A stretch of DNA of 64,000 nucleotides from Corynebacterium sp. (GCF_030532195.1 NZ_JAUNLP010000003.1:75866-139865); one strand, 5' to 3'. Positions 16,105 to 25,439 are shown, counted from the stretch's first letter. The notes: generated by a model not told the origin, from the letters alone. Numbers and translations are program-made.

Positions 16105-16799
16105 CAGCCCGCCGTCCGTGCCGCGGCTCTTCCGGTGCGGGAGGCCGATGCAGATGCGGACGTGCGAGTCCACGGCATCACCACGTGACCTACTGCCAGC
16201 AGAATTACGTCAAAGACCAGGGCCACCGCTGCGGTGGCGAAGATACCAGCCAGAATTTCCGTCGGAAAGCTGCGGTTGAAGCCGTCGGTAAAGAAGTATC
16301 CCAACCCGTGGACTCCAATCAGCGAACCGACGCTGACCAGTGACACCGTCGACGCCGAGACCACGCGCGCGCCAGAGAGCAGCACGGGACCGGCCAGCGG
16401 CAACTCAACTGCCAACACTCGCCGCCAGGAGGAATAGCCCACCGCCATGGCGGCATCGCGGGCAAACGCCGGCACCGAACCAAAGGCATCCGTGGCGGTC
16501 CTGGTCATCAGCGCAATGCCATAAATGGTAAGCGCCACCTGCACATTCAGCGGCGAGAGAATGGAGGTTCCCAGCACAATGGGCAGCAGCACAAACAACG
16601 CCAGCGACGGAATGGCATAAAGCAGCCCGGTTCCGGAATTAATAACCGCGCGGGCCCGCGGCCACCGGGCTGCCAGGTATCCCAGCGGCACCGAAATCAA
16701 CACGGAGGCCACAATTGGCGGGACTGACAGCGCGATATGTGCGCGGGTCAGCTCCGCAATCTGCTCGAAATTCTCCAGAAACCAGGACCATCGAATCAT
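16104..16799 (-). CDS. Osmoprotectant ABC transporter permease
   Basis: The 231-residue permease is paralogous to the following one: LYAIPSLALFVLLPIVLG, MTRTATDAFGSVPAFARDAAMAVGYSSWRRVLAVELPLAGPVLLSG (EAA loop), and VGSLIGVHGLGYFFTDGF. About six membrane helices are visible. The start overlaps the ATPase stop by four bases (ATGA at 16796-16799), so translation is coupled. The basic/Ser-rich C-terminus (TRTSASASASRTGRAAARTAG) is low complexity. Confidence 0.88.
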   Translation of the reverse strand: MIRWSWFLENFEQIAELTRAHIALSVPPIVASVLISVPLGYLAARWPRARAVINSGTGLLYAIPSLALFVLLPIVLGTSILSPLNVQVALTIYGIALMTRTATDAFGSVPAFARDAAMAVGYSSWRRVLAVELPLAGPVLLSGARVVSASTVSLVSVGSLIGVHGLGYFFTDGFNRSFPTEILAGIFATAAVALVFDVILLAVGHVVMPWTRTSASASASRTGRAAARTAG

Positions 16800-17692
16800 G
16801 AGGCCGCGCCCCTGCCCTGCTGCATGCGCGCAGAGGGGTCGGTGGCGGCGTCGTCAAGCACACCGGCGACGCGCCCACGGGCGTCGACCACCCGGTTGCC
16901 GTCGATACGCAAGTGACGGGAGTCGGCGTCGATGAACTCGCGAACGAAGTCATTGGCGGGCGCGGCGATGAACTCCTCCGGCGTGCCGCGCTGCGCGATG
17001 TTCCCGCCACGCTGGAGCAAGACCACCTGGTCACCAAGGTGGAATGCCTCGGAGATATCGTGCGTGACAAAGACGATGGTGCGCCCCAATTCGCGCTGCA
17101 GACGTAGCACCTCGGCCTGTAGCTCGCGGCGCACAATCGGGTCGACGGCGGCGAAGGGCTCATCCATCAGCAAAATTCCGGACTCCGCCGCCAGCGCCCG
17201 CGCCACGCCCACGCGCTGTTGCTGACCGCCGGACAATTGCGCGGGGTAACGCTTGGCAACGCTGGCCTCCAGCCCCACGACTTCGAGCAACTCCATCGCC
17301 CGAGCGCGCGCCTGCTTGCGCGACACACCATTGAGCCGCGGCACCGTCGCCACATTGTCCACCACCGTGCGATGCGGCAGCAGCCCGCCGTTTTGCATCA
17401 CATAACCAATGCCTCGCCGCAGACTCACCGGATCGCGCCCGGCCACGTCCTCGCCATCAATCAGCACTCGCCCCTCAGATGGGTCCACCATCCGATTAAT
17501 CATCCGCAGCAACGTCGTCTTCCCGCAGCCCGACGACCCCACCAGTACCGTAATGGCGTTACGCGGGATGTCGAAGGTGACGTCATCCAACACCGTGTTG
17601 CTGCTTGACGACGGCATGGAGCCTCCGGCGTGACCATAGATCTTGGTCACTTTTTCAAAGCGAATGGCGGTTTCTCGGAGGTCAGTTGGCAT
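16796..17692 (-). CDS. Osmoprotectant ABC transporter ATP-binding protein
   Basis: The 298-residue ATPase has Walker A GSSGCGKTT, Q-loop VMQNGGLLPHRTV, signature LSGGQQQRVGVARAL, Walker B ILLMDEPFAAVD and switch His in FVTHDISEA. It belongs to the OpuCA/ProV group. The tail beyond the ATPase domain is only about 60 residues (DSRHLRIDGNRVVDARGRVAG), so at most one CBS-like remnant is present instead of the tandem CBS pair used for ionic-strength sensing in OpuA. ATG 17692 has AGGA four bases upstream. It lies 27 bases after dcd on the same strand, so the two may be cotranscribed. Confidence 0.9.
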   Translation of the reverse strand: MPTDLRETAIRFEKVTKIYGHAGGSMPSSSSNTVLDDVTFDIPRNAITVLVGSSGCGKTTLLRMINRMVDPSEGRVLIDGEDVAGRDPVSLRRGIGYVMQNGGLLPHRTVVDNVATVPRLNGVSRKQARARAMELLEVVGLEASVAKRYPAQLSGGQQQRVGVARALAAESGILLMDEPFAAVDPIVRRELQAEVLRLQRELGRTIVFVTHDISEAFHLGDQVVLLQRGGNIAQRGTPEEFIAAPANDFVREFIDADSRHLRIDGNRVVDARGRVAGVLDDAATDPSARMQQGRGAAS

Positions 17693-17719
17693 AAATTCCT
17701 AAAATGTGGCGTGTTGCCG

Positions 17720-18298
17720 CTAGTTGTCGCGGAAGTTCAGGTACGCACGCGACGGAGTTGGGCCACGCTGCCCCTGGTACTTGGAACCGAGTTTGCCGGA
17801 GCCGTATGGCACCTCCGCCGGGGAGGACATCTTAAACAGCGCCAACTGGCCGACCTTCATGTTCGGCCACAGTGCGATAGGCAGGTTGGCCACGTTGGAC
17901 AGCTCCAGGGTGATGTGACCGGAAAAGCCCGGGTCAATAAAACCCGCAGTGGAGTGCGTTGCCAAGCCGAGGCGGCCCAAAGAGGACTTGCCCTCCAGTC
18001 GGCCAGCCAAGTTCGGCGGGATATCGAAGTACTCCAGCGTGGAGGCCAGCACGAATTCACCTGGGTGAAGGATGAAGGCCTCGCCGTCTGCCACCTCATG
18101 CGGGGAGGTCAATTCCTCCTGTGGAAGCTTCGGGTCAATGTGCGTATACCGCGAGTTGTTGAAGACGCGGAAGAACTTGTCCAGGCGTACGTCAATGGAC
18201 GATGGCTGAATCATCTCCGGGTCGAACGGTTCAACGCCGAGATGGTATTCGCCTTCGGCGTGGATGGCGGCACGGATATCACGGTCTGAGAGCAACAC
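17720..18298 (-). CDS. dcd: dCTP deaminase (possibly bifunctional dCTP deaminase/dUTPase)
   Basis: The 192-residue trimeric nucleotide enzyme has [12 protein letters not shown] at the start, [48 protein letters not shown] with the catalytic region, and [17 protein letters not shown] at the C-terminus, as in the mycobacterial enzyme. The M. tuberculosis relative converts dCTP to dUMP directly, and the close match suggests the same here, though motif reading cannot prove it. Translation starts at GTG 18298. TAAGCT lies seven bases before it, so the transcript may be leaderless. The osmoprotectant transporter genes follow on the same strand. Confidence 0.93.
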   Translation of the reverse strand: MLLSDRDIRAAIHAEGEYHLGVEPFDPEMIQPSSIDVRLDKFFRVFNNSRYTHIDPKLPQEELTSPHEVADGEAFILHPGEFVLASTLEYFDIPPNLAGRLEGKSSLGRLGLATHSTAGFIDPGFSGHITLELSNVANLPIALWPNMKVGQLALFKMSSPAEVPYGSGKLGSKYQGQRGPTPSRAYLNFRDN

Positions 18299-18543
18299 GC
18301 TTTCCAGCTTAACCGGTTAGTTGCCTAGCGCGGCGCGCCTGCCCCAGTATCGGTCCGCAAAAACTCGCTGGAAGCAAGGGTTCGTTGGCGCCCCTCGACA
18401 ATAACCAGACAATAACCACGGGGATTTTCTGGACGGATATCCGCAGTGCTACATTAAAACTGCAGAGGGCGATTGATTGTCTGCGCGTCGCAATACTGTG
18501 CCAATAATCCGTGGCGCGTTGTCCGTCATTCTGCCTGCTGCAG

Positions 18544-18617
18544 GCCGATGTAGTTCAATGGTAGAACTCCTGCTTCCCAAGCAGGCGGCGCGGGTTCGAT
18601 TCCCGTCATCGGCTCCA
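18544..18617 (+). tRNA. tRNA-Gly (anticodon CCC)
   Basis: The acceptor stem is GCCGATG/CATCGGC, with T discriminator and encoded CCA at 18615-18617. The D stem is GTTC/GAAC. The anticodon stem CCTGC/GCAGG encloses loop TTCCCAA, giving anticodon CCC. The T arm is CGGG-TTCGATT-CCCG. All arms pair fully. No integrase or att-like duplication follows its 3' end. Confidence 0.96.
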
Positions 18618-18751
18618 CTGAGGCCAGCTATGCTGAGCCTCATTTTTTATTTTCTGCTACACGGATGCAGAGCCGAAGTCACCCCGGGAAACACTATTGC
18701 GCAGCGCAGACTCATTAGAAAACACAGTCAATTTATGACAGTGTTTCCTCT

Positions 18752-21145
18752 ATGGCTTCATTTTTATATCGGATAGGACGATCGGCGTATCTGCACCGAT
18801 GGCGTTTTCTCGTCGTTTGGTTATTACTGATTGCAAGTATGGGCACCGCGACGGCGACTCTCTACAGCGGTACTTCTGAAAACTTCACCATCCCGGGCCT
18901 CGAGTCGGTAGAAACTCAGGACGAGATTCAGCAGCGCTTCGCCACCGATGAAGACCAGCTGCAGGCTCCGACAGGCACTGTCGTGGTCAAAGCCCCTGAG
19001 GGCAAGACTCTTGAGGACCCGGCTGTTGCCGGCGAGGTCAATGAGCTGGTCGCGGCCATGCGGGATGCACAAGGTCTGACTAAGACTGAAGAAATTGTCC
19101 CGCCCACGATGGCCGCCGAGGGAATGAAGCAGCAGGCGCTACCAGCCATGCAAGCTCAGGGATTCCCCGAGGAGCAGATCAACTCCAATCTCGAGGCCGT
19201 TTCCCCACTGAGCGCCGATAAGACCACCGGCACCATTACCGTGACTTTCGATGCCGAGACCAGCATGGATATCGAAAACGAGGTCCGAGATGCGTTCACC
19301 GAGGCCGTCGAAAAGCACAAGGGCGATTTAGAGGTTGCGTGGTCCGGCAATGCGTTCCAGATGAGCGAGATTTCAGCGACTGCGGAGATTATCGGCATAA
19401 TTGTTGCGGCGTTTGTGCTGATTGTGACGTTCGGTAGCTTCGTGGCGGCTGGTCTGCCGCTGCTGTCAGCTGTGATTGGCCTGGGCATTGGTATGGCGGG
19501 CATTTTCGCCGCCACGAGCTTTACTGACACCATCTCCACCATGACGCCGACGCTGGCCTCGATGATTGGCCTGGCTGTCGGCATTGACTACGCGCTGTTC
19601 ATCCTGGCGCGCTTCCGCAATGAGCTGGTCGCCCACGCGGATGTCTCCAACCTGGAGCCGAAGGAACTGGCCGCCGAGCTGAAGAAGATTCCGCGCGCTG
19701 AGCGTGCTCACCTGGCTGGTCTGGCCGTGGGCAAGGCGGGCTCCGCGGTTGTCTTCGCGGGCCTGACTGTACTGATTGCGCTGGCGGCGCTGTCGATTAT
19801 CGGCATCCCGTTCCTGACCGCAATGGCGCTGGCCGCAGCATTCACCGTCGCTATGGCGGTGCTCGTTGCCATTACGCTGCTGCCGGCTGTCCTCGGCCTG
19901 TTCGGCACAAAGGTATTCGCTGGTCGCGTACCTTTTGTCAAGGCTCCGGACCCGGAGAACGACACCCCGACCATGGGGCTGAAATGGGTCCGCATCGTGC
20001 GCAAGCGCCCGCTGGCATTCGTGCTGGGCACCGCAGTTGTGCTGATTCTGCTGGCCATTCCGGCCGCCAACCTCCGCCTGGCCATGCCGTCCGACGGCAT
20101 GATGGCCAAGGGCTCGCCAAACCGCACGGCATACGAGATGACCGAGGATGCCTTCGGTCCGGGCCGCAACTCCCCGATGATTGCGCTGGTGGATTACAAG
20201 GACCTCGGCGCACCGGAAAAGCAGCAGGCCATGACCGAGGCTCTCACCGAGCTGCAGAGCATCGATGGTGTGGTCAACGCCCAGGTCATTGCCACTAATG
20301 GCAATCCGCAGGATCCGCGCGACATCGGCGATGCCGCGCAGGTTCTCATTACCCCGGCGTACAGCGCCACCGATGAGCGCGCCGCTGATCTGCTGCAGTC
20401 CATCCGCGACGCAGAGGGCAAGTACAACGACGCCACCGGCGCCCGCTACTCCATCACTGGTGTCTCGCCCATGTTCGAGGACATTTCGCAGCGGCTTTCC
20501 GACGCGCTGTTGCCCTACATCGGCATCGTGCTCGTCTTGGCATTCCTGCTGCTGATGCTTGTCTTCCGCTCCATTTGGGTCCCACTGGTGGCAGCAATCG
20601 GCTTCGCGCTGTCCGTGGCAGCAACCTTCGGTGTCACGGTGTCCCTGTGGCAGGAGGGTGCCCTGGGCATCATCGATGACCCGCAGCCAATCATTTCCTT
20701 CCTGCCGATCATGCTGATTGGTATCGTCTTCGGCCTGGCCATGGACTACCAGGTCTTCCTGGTCACGCGCATGCGCGAGGGCTGGGCACACGGCAAGACC
20801 GCAGGTAATGCCACGGCCAACGGTTTCAAGCACGGTGCCCGCGTGGTCACCGCCGCTGCGCTGATTATGATCTCGGTGTTCGCCGCCTTCATCCTGATGG
20901 ATGAGCCGTTCATTAAGGTCATGGGCTTTGCCCTGGCAGCCGCGGTGCTCTTCGATGCCTTCATTGTCCGCATGACCTTCATTCCGGCAATGATGTTCCT
21001 GCTCGACGAGCGTGCGTGGAAGATTCCGCGCTGGTTGGACAAGATCATCCCGTCCGTGGACGTGGAGGGCGCGAACCTCAATAAGAAGTTCGGTCAGGCT
21101 GCGAAAGCTAACTCTGACGAGACAGTTACAGCCGAAGCCAAGTAG
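18752..21145 (+). CDS. MMPL/RND-family membrane transporter
   Basis: The 797-residue protein has the duplicated MMPL architecture: one N-terminal helix, an extracytoplasmic domain, a five-helix bundle (about residues 205-385) with GLAVGIDYALFILARFRNEL, then a helix, a second extracytoplasmic domain and a second bundle (about 585-750) with IVFGLAMDYQVFLVTRMRE. The two Asp-Tyr pairs in these helices are the proton-relay positions of the family. Corynebacterial MmpL proteins export cell-wall lipids, but this one resembles the generic YdfJ/YdgH-like group, and the substrate is unknown. ATG 18752 lacks a clear ribosome-binding site. It is followed by a strong terminator. Confidence 0.88.
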   Translation: MASFLYRIGRSAYLHRWRFLVVWLLLIASMGTATATLYSGTSENFTIPGLESVETQDEIQQRFATDEDQLQAPTGTVVVKAPEGKTLEDPAVAGEVNELVAAMRDAQGLTKTEEIVPPTMAAEGMKQQALPAMQAQGFPEEQINSNLEAVSPLSADKTTGTITVTFDAETSMDIENEVRDAFTEAVEKHKGDLEVAWSGNAFQMSEISATAEIIGIIVAAFVLIVTFGSFVAAGLPLLSAVIGLGIGMAGIFAATSFTDTISTMTPTLASMIGLAVGIDYALFILARFRNELVAHADVSNLEPKELAAELKKIPRAERAHLAGLAVGKAGSAVVFAGLTVLIALAALSIIGIPFLTAMALAAAFTVAMAVLVAITLLPAVLGLFGTKVFAGRVPFVKAPDPENDTPTMGLKWVRIVRKRPLAFVLGTAVVLILLAIPAANLRLAMPSDGMMAKGSPNRTAYEMTEDAFGPGRNSPMIALVDYKDLGAPEKQQAMTEALTELQSIDGVVNAQVIATNGNPQDPRDIGDAAQVLITPAYSATDERAADLLQSIRDAEGKYNDATGARYSITGVSPMFEDISQRLSDALLPYIGIVLVLAFLLLMLVFRSIWVPLVAAIGFALSVAATFGVTVSLWQEGALGIIDDPQPIISFLPIMLIGIVFGLAMDYQVFLVTRMREGWAHGKTAGNATANGFKHGARVVTAAALIMISVFAAFILMDEPFIKVMGFALAAAVLFDAFIVRMTFIPAMMFLLDERAWKIPRWLDKIIPSVDVEGANLNKKFGQAAKANSDETVTAEAK

Positions 21146-21189
21146 CCGACTGAAGCCAAGTAACTCCCAGCTAGCTGAGCGTTAGACAT

Positions 21190-21239
21190 AAGGCCCCGCA
21201 CCGACTCATTCGAAATTGGAGTCGGTGCGGGGCCTTTGC
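21190..21239. terminator. Bidirectional terminator after the MMPL gene
   Basis: A perfect 18-bp GC-rich stem (AAGGCCCCGCACCGACTC at 21190-21207 with 21219-21236) has an 11-base loop and ends in a short TTT. It separates the MMPL gene (+) from the convergent response regulator gene (-). Confidence 0.85.
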
Positions 21240-21274
21240 ATGGAATCGGTCGAAGCCAGAGGCACGGGCAAAGT

Positions 21275-21916
21275 CTAGGGCGACGGCGTGGTGTACCTCA
21301 GCCACCGCAGCACCGCCTTGACGCGACGGTTGTTATCTTCCGGCTGGAAGCCGAGCTTTAAAAACACATTTGCCACATGCTTACTCACCGCACCGGCGGT
21401 CAACACCAGCCGCTTTTCAATTTCCTTATTGCTTAACCCCTGCGCCATCAGGTCCAACACTTCGCGCTCGCGCGGGGTCAGCTCGGCAATACCGTCCTGC
21501 TTTGCCGTCAGAAGTGTTGCCACCACTTCGGGGTCGACCACGGTACCGCCGCTGCGAACTTCCTCCAGGGCGCGCACAAAGTGCTCAACGTCCGAGACGC
21601 GTTCTTTGAGCAAATACCCAAAGCCACCGTGCTGCAGCAGCCGGTCCAGGTAGCTGGCCGCCACGTATTGGCTCAGCACCACCACCGGCTGGTCGGGGTT
21701 GTCGTAGCGCAGTTGGGACACGACGAGCAGGCCGTCGTCACGCATGTTCGGCGGCATGCGGACATCGGTGACGATGACATCGAACGTCGCGCCCCTGGCG
21801 GTGGCGAGCAGCTCATCGGCATCGCCGACGGCGACGACCTCGTGCCCCAGCGCGCGCAGCAGGCCGGTGAGCCCCTCGCGCAGGAGTACGGAGTCCTCTG
21901 CCAGCAGTACTTTCAT
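21275..21916 (-). CDS. NarL/LuxR-family response regulator
   Basis: The 213-residue protein has a receiver domain with acidic residues AEDS near the start, phospho-acceptor Asp51 in VTDVRMPP and a Lys in YLLKERV. A LuxR-type helix-turn-helix follows (LTPREREVLDLMAQGLSNKEIEKRLVLTAGAVSKHV). The start overlaps the stop of the kinase gene (ATGA at 21913-21916). It is the output half of the second two-component system in this window. The convergent MMPL gene is a neighbour, but no site links them. Confidence 0.9.
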   Translation of the reverse strand: MKVLLAEDSVLLREGLTGLLRALGHEVVAVGDADELLATARGATFDVIVTDVRMPPNMRDDGLLVVSQLRYDNPDQPVVVLSQYVAASYLDRLLQHGGFGYLLKERVSDVEHFVRALEEVRSGGTVVDPEVVATLLTAKQDGIAELTPREREVLDLMAQGLSNKEIEKRLVLTAGAVSKHVANVFLKLGFQPEDNNRRVKAVLRWLRYTTPSP

Positions 21917-23079
21917 CGTGTCCTTCCATGGATGGGCAGTTCCAGCAGCAGTTCGGCGCCATCGCCCGCGCTGGTCAGCGTCACAGTTCCGCCGAGCGCC
22001 GCCGCACGTTCGCGCAGGCCTGCAATGCCGGTGCCATCGCTATGCTTTACGACGTCCGCAGCGTCCACACCCGGTCGTGCCTTCAGGCCTGTGCCGTTGT
22101 CATGCACACTGACCGTGAGCGTACCGCGATGCGACATCATTGCCTTCTTCGGAGTGTGGATTGCAATGTCGATTTCGGCGCGATCGGCGTGGCCATGCTT
22201 GGTGGCATTGGTCAGTCCCTCCGCTGCGCAGTGGTAGGCCAGCAGGGCTGTGGTCTCGTCGAGAGGACCGAAATCGGCAACACCCTCCTGGTGGACCGAG
22301 ACCTGCATGCCGGAGTGCGCGGCCAGCTCTTCCACGGCTGCGACCAGGCCGTTTTCAAACAGCACCGGCGGGGCGATACCGAGGACAACGGTGCGCAACT
22401 GGGCTAGTGCCTGCGTTGCATTGTGGTCGGCGGCAGAGAGAGCTTCGGCGACTTCTTCTTCGGTTTTGCCCAGACGAGCAGCGGCGATGTTCAGTTTCAA
22501 CGCGGTGAGGTGCTGCTGTGGGCCGTCGTGAAGCTCGCGTTCGATGCGGCGGCGCTCGCCGGAGAAGGAGTCGATGAGCACGTCGCGGGACTGACTGACT
22601 TCCTCACTGGATGGTGCGAGGATGGCTCGGGCGAGCCAGATGGACAGCAGGCCGGCGCCGAGGTTGATGGCGATGGTCAGCGCCAGGCAGAGGATAGCGA
22701 AAATCCAGGAGACGATGATTTTCTGTGCGGGATCTCCCAGTGTCCAGTTGAGGAAGTACAGTTCGTCGACCATGAATGGCGCGACCGCCAGCACACCGAC
22801 GGTGAATCCGCCACCGACCCATGCTGTGAAGGTGACGAAGCCGATGACCAACTGGACGAGCAGGTTGACGAAGTTGCGGATATCGAACCAGCGATTGGTG
22901 ACACGGTTTGGGATCGGTGTGCCGGACCACTCAGCCGCCCAGCGGGAGAGCCAGTCGGCGCCACGGCCGATCAGCGGAATCCATGGCAGGAGAACGACCG
23001 AGACCACCAGGCCCGGAATGAACAGCAGCCCGAGAATAAAACTCCAGGCCAGAGCGATTAAATTCTTTTTCTTTGTCAT
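21913..23079 (-). CDS. NarL-type sensor histidine kinase
   Basis: The 388-residue kinase has about four membrane helices in the first 190 residues (FILGLLFIPGLVVSVVLLP and others). The HisKA_3 box reads RRIERELHDGPQQHLTALKLNI, and the HATPase domain has ENGLVAAVEELAAH, AAEGLTNATKH (N box) and GTGIAGLRERAAALGG (G box). ATG 23079 is used, although a TTG at 23109 extends the frame and neither has a good ribosome-binding site. The gene is coupled to its response regulator by an ATGA overlap. The MFS gene upstream ends 56 bases before it and may share the transcript. Signal unknown. Confidence 0.85.
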   Translation of the reverse strand: MTKKKNLIALAWSFILGLLFIPGLVVSVVLLPWIPLIGRGADWLSRWAAEWSGTPIPNRVTNRWFDIRNFVNLLVQLVIGFVTFTAWVGGGFTVGVLAVAPFMVDELYFLNWTLGDPAQKIIVSWIFAILCLALTIAINLGAGLLSIWLARAILAPSSEEVSQSRDVLIDSFSGERRRIERELHDGPQQHLTALKLNIAAARLGKTEEEVAEALSAADHNATQALAQLRTVVLGIAPPVLFENGLVAAVEELAAHSGMQVSVHQEGVADFGPLDETTALLAYHCAAEGLTNATKHGHADRAEIDIAIHTPKKAMMSHRGTLTVSVHDNGTGLKARPGVDAADVVKHSDGTGIAGLRERAAALGGTVTLTSAGDGAELLLELPIHGRTR

Positions 23080-23135
23080 AGTTTCAAAGCTAAATTTTCC
23101 TCTGGCCAAAAACAGTGGAGCTAGCTCCCCTAAAT

Positions 23136-24467
23136 TCAGTCGAGCTGGATGCGCCCCGACTTCTTCTCGCCGATGCCGCGGGCAGCTAGTTCGTCATCGA
23201 TAAGCGTTGGCCTGCCGATGATGAGTCCCAGCACCGCAAGTACCGCCGTGGTTGCCAGCAGCACAATCAGAATCGGTGTCCAGGTCTCGGTGGCGCCTGC
23301 GGCAACACCCACCAGGAACGGACCGATGGCGGAGAAGATGTAGCCAATCGGCTGGACAAAACCGGACAGTCGCGCGGTCAGCTCATGGCTGCGCGTGCGA
23401 GCCGGAATCAGCGCAATGGCCATCGGGAAACAAAAACCGCCGGTACCCAGCAGGAATGCGGCACCAATTGCGTAGCCCGCGCCGGTGGCGGACGCGCCTC
23501 GCTGGTCAATGAGGATCATCAGCAGGTAGCCGAGAATGAACAGACAGCCGAGGCCAAAAGCAACGTAGGACATGTTGCGAAGCCGCTCAATCAGCAGTGG
23601 CATCAGCAGACCACCAATGATGCCCAGACCCTGGACCAGCATGGACGCTGCGGTGGCGACGCTGACACTGATGCCAGCGTCGATAAGCATTTTCGGCATC
23701 CAGCCCATCAGAATGTAGGCGTTCATCGACTGCACGCCGAAGAAAACCGCCAGCGCAATGGCCGTCTGGGACTTCCAGATGGGCGTGCTTGCCGAGGCAC
23801 TGACCGGCGCCTTCGGGTAGTCGAAACCCAGGCGCGAGCGCAGCGGTAGCCACACCACGAGCTGCACCAGCGCAATAACAGCCCACGCAGCAACTGCCCA
23901 GCGCCACATGCTGGTGCCGCTGGCGGAGCTGTCGGGCGAATCGCTGATCAGAAACGCCGTCGCCGGACCAAGACCACCGCCGAGGGCGAGCATGCTGGAG
24001 TACAGCATCATCAACATGACCGTGTGACGACCACCGTGGACCTTAATCCATGCAGGTAGAAGCACGTTTCCCAGTGCGATACCCGCAACGGACAACGCTG
24101 TAAAGAGCAGGAATACCCAAATACTGCTCACCCATGGACGCACCACGAGGCCGACGAACAGCAGCGCCGCGGACAGCGTGAGCGCGCCGCTTAAGCCCAT
24201 GCGCTTGCCGACGGTCACAGCGGACAGACCAATTGCGAAAAAGGCGAGCCCAGGAATTGCGGTGATGAGACCACCGAAGGCGGATGACGCGCCCATGTCG
24301 GAAAGTAGCTGATCGAGCACCGGACCGATGGAGGAAATACTCGGGCGCAAGTTCAGCGCTGCAACGATGACCGCGATAACCAGGATGGGTAGCCCCAGCA
24401 TGACGGCATTTTTCTGTGTGTCAGTGGTATGTGGGTTGTGACTCACTGATTGTTCTTCTGCTGCCAT
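23136..24467 (-). CDS. MFS permease of the CynX/NimT type
   Basis: The 443-residue protein has 12 predicted membrane helices and the CynX/NimT start pattern (AALNLRPSISSIGPVLDQL). Further features are LPAWIKVHGGRHTVMLMMLYSS in the first half and FPMAIALIPARTRSHELTARLSGFVQPIGY in the second. Members move small anions or nitroimidazole-like compounds. The substrate here is not predictable. The region before ATG 24467 reads CACCTCCT on the coding strand, so the nearest purine-rich site (GAAAGGGAAGG) is about 14 bases away, a poor spacing. It is divergent from the small Cys-rich gene. Confidence 0.85.
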   Translation of the reverse strand: MAAEEQSVSHNPHTTDTQKNAVMLGLPILVIAVIVAALNLRPSISSIGPVLDQLLSDMGASSAFGGLITAIPGLAFFAIGLSAVTVGKRMGLSGALTLSAALLFVGLVVRPWVSSIWVFLLFTALSVAGIALGNVLLPAWIKVHGGRHTVMLMMLYSSMLALGGGLGPATAFLISDSPDSSASGTSMWRWAVAAWAVIALVQLVVWLPLRSRLGFDYPKAPVSASASTPIWKSQTAIALAVFFGVQSMNAYILMGWMPKMLIDAGISVSVATAASMLVQGLGIIGGLLMPLLIERLRNMSYVAFGLGCLFILGYLLMILIDQRGASATGAGYAIGAAFLLGTGGFCFPMAIALIPARTRSHELTARLSGFVQPIGYIFSAIGPFLVGVAAGATETWTPILIVLLATTAVLAVLGLIIGRPTLIDDELAARGIGEKKSGRIQLD

Positions 24468-24660
24468 AGGAGGTGACGTTACCTTCCCTTTCTAGGTTTT
24501 CTCAGTCGAGGGAGATTTTCCGCCGGGGTTAGCGATTTTTACCGGAGGTACGGGATAATTGTCAGTTGTGTAACGGCGTTTCCTTTTTGCGTCGTGAGAC
24601 CGTACCCTGGCCCCTGACTGGCCAATGAGGTTGGCCGCTTTTTAAGGAGAATGATCGACA

Positions 24661-24840
24661 ATGTGCCGTCCCGTTGAATGCAATGTTTGCCACAAGACGA
24701 CATGGGCTGGCTGTGGCCAGCACATCGACCAGGTGAAGGCTACCGTCCCTGCTAATCAGTGGTGTGACGGCAAGCACACGGAGGCTGAGATCAAGGCCGC
24801 TGGTGCAAACCGCGGTTTCTTCGGCCGTCTGTTTAACTAG
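24661..24840 (+). CDS. Small Cys-rich protein (59 residues), conserved in actinobacteria
   Basis: The short gene encodes MCRPVECNVCHKTTWAGCGQ at the start, then HIDQVKATVPANQWCDGKHT and a basic end (RGFFGRLFN). Five Cys and two His in a C-x-E-C-x2-CH...C...C-x3-H arrangement suggest a small zinc-binding fold. I recall very similar unannotated proteins with the TTWAGCGQH core across Actinobacteria. AAGGAG lies about 11 bases before ATG 24661 and a hairpin terminator follows. The function is unknown. A metal-binding or nucleic-acid-associated role is only a guess. Confidence 0.8.
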   Translation: MCRPVECNVCHKTTWAGCGQHIDQVKATVPANQWCDGKHTEAEIKAAGANRGFFGRLFN

Positions 24841-24862
24841 CTTGCAAAACTGGCGTACTTTG

Positions 24863-24907
24863 ATGTCGCTGTTGTCCTATCCTGGGCTACAGCGACATTT
24901 CTGTTTC
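24863..24907 (+). terminator. Terminator after the small Cys-rich gene
   Basis: ATGTCGCTG (24863-24871) pairs perfectly with CAGCGACAT (24890-24898), followed by a T-rich tail (TTCTGTTTC). Confidence 0.75.
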
Positions 24908-24959
24908 TTAATTTGTTGACAGTTTTTCGGCTATCTCTGACGTAAGGATTGAACTGAAA

Positions 24960-25439
24960 ATGGTTGAACCGATTTCTGATTCCATGCTCATTGCCTACGA
25001 CGGCTCCGATGAAGCCAAGCGGGCACTGGCCTACGCCGGAAAGCTGCTGAGCGTAAAGAAGGCGTACATCCTGACTGCCTGGGAGCCACTGCAGCGTGCT
25101 GCAGCTCGCACTGCTGGCGCCTCTGGCATGATGCAGCCGGATTGGGATGCCACGACAGAAGATGGCGATCCCGCCCATGATGAGGCAGTGCGCATCTGCC
25201 GCGAAGGTGTTGAAATTGCCGCCGAAGCCGGCTTTGTTGCGGAGCCCTACTTGGTGGAAACCGAAACCACTATTTGGTCAGCCATCGTTGATGCTGCTCA
25301 TGACCTCGATGCGGGCGTGATTATCTCCGGCACTCGCGGTGTCACTGGCTTGCGTGGCCTATTTACTGCTTCGACTTCTGACGCACTGCTGAAGAATGCA
25401 GGCCGTCCGGTCCTCGTCGTTCCGGGGCCAAAGGATTAA
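24960..25439 (+). CDS. Universal stress protein (UspA family)
   Basis: The 159-residue single-domain Usp has SMLIAYDGSDEAKRALAYAGKLL at the N-terminus and the ATP-binding signature GTRGVTGLRGLFTASTSDALLKNAGRPVLVVP at the C-terminus (G-x2-G-x9-G-[S/T] type, slightly altered). It probably binds ATP. Such proteins accumulate in stress or stationary phase. ATG 24960 follows a weak AAGGA about 11 bases upstream. The gene lies between the small Cys-rich gene and the envelope block and seems transcribed alone. Confidence 0.88.
   Translation: MVEPISDSMLIAYDGSDEAKRALAYAGKLLSVKKAYILTAWEPLQRAAARTAGASGMMQPDWDATTEDGDPAHDEAVRICREGVEIAAEAGFVAEPYLVETETTIWSAIVDAAHDLDAGVIISGTRGVTGLRGLFTASTSDALLKNAGRPVLVVPGPKD

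Noticed and set aside
18544..18751. tRNA-Gly as an integration site for a genomic island
   Set aside because: No integrase, no repeat of the tRNA 3' end and no change in gene type follow; the next gene is a chromosomal MMPL transporter.
24911..24930. Possible RosR half-site (TTTGTTGACA) upstream of the universal stress protein gene
   Set aside because: Only the left half is present; the right half does not match, so it may be just a -35-like sequence.
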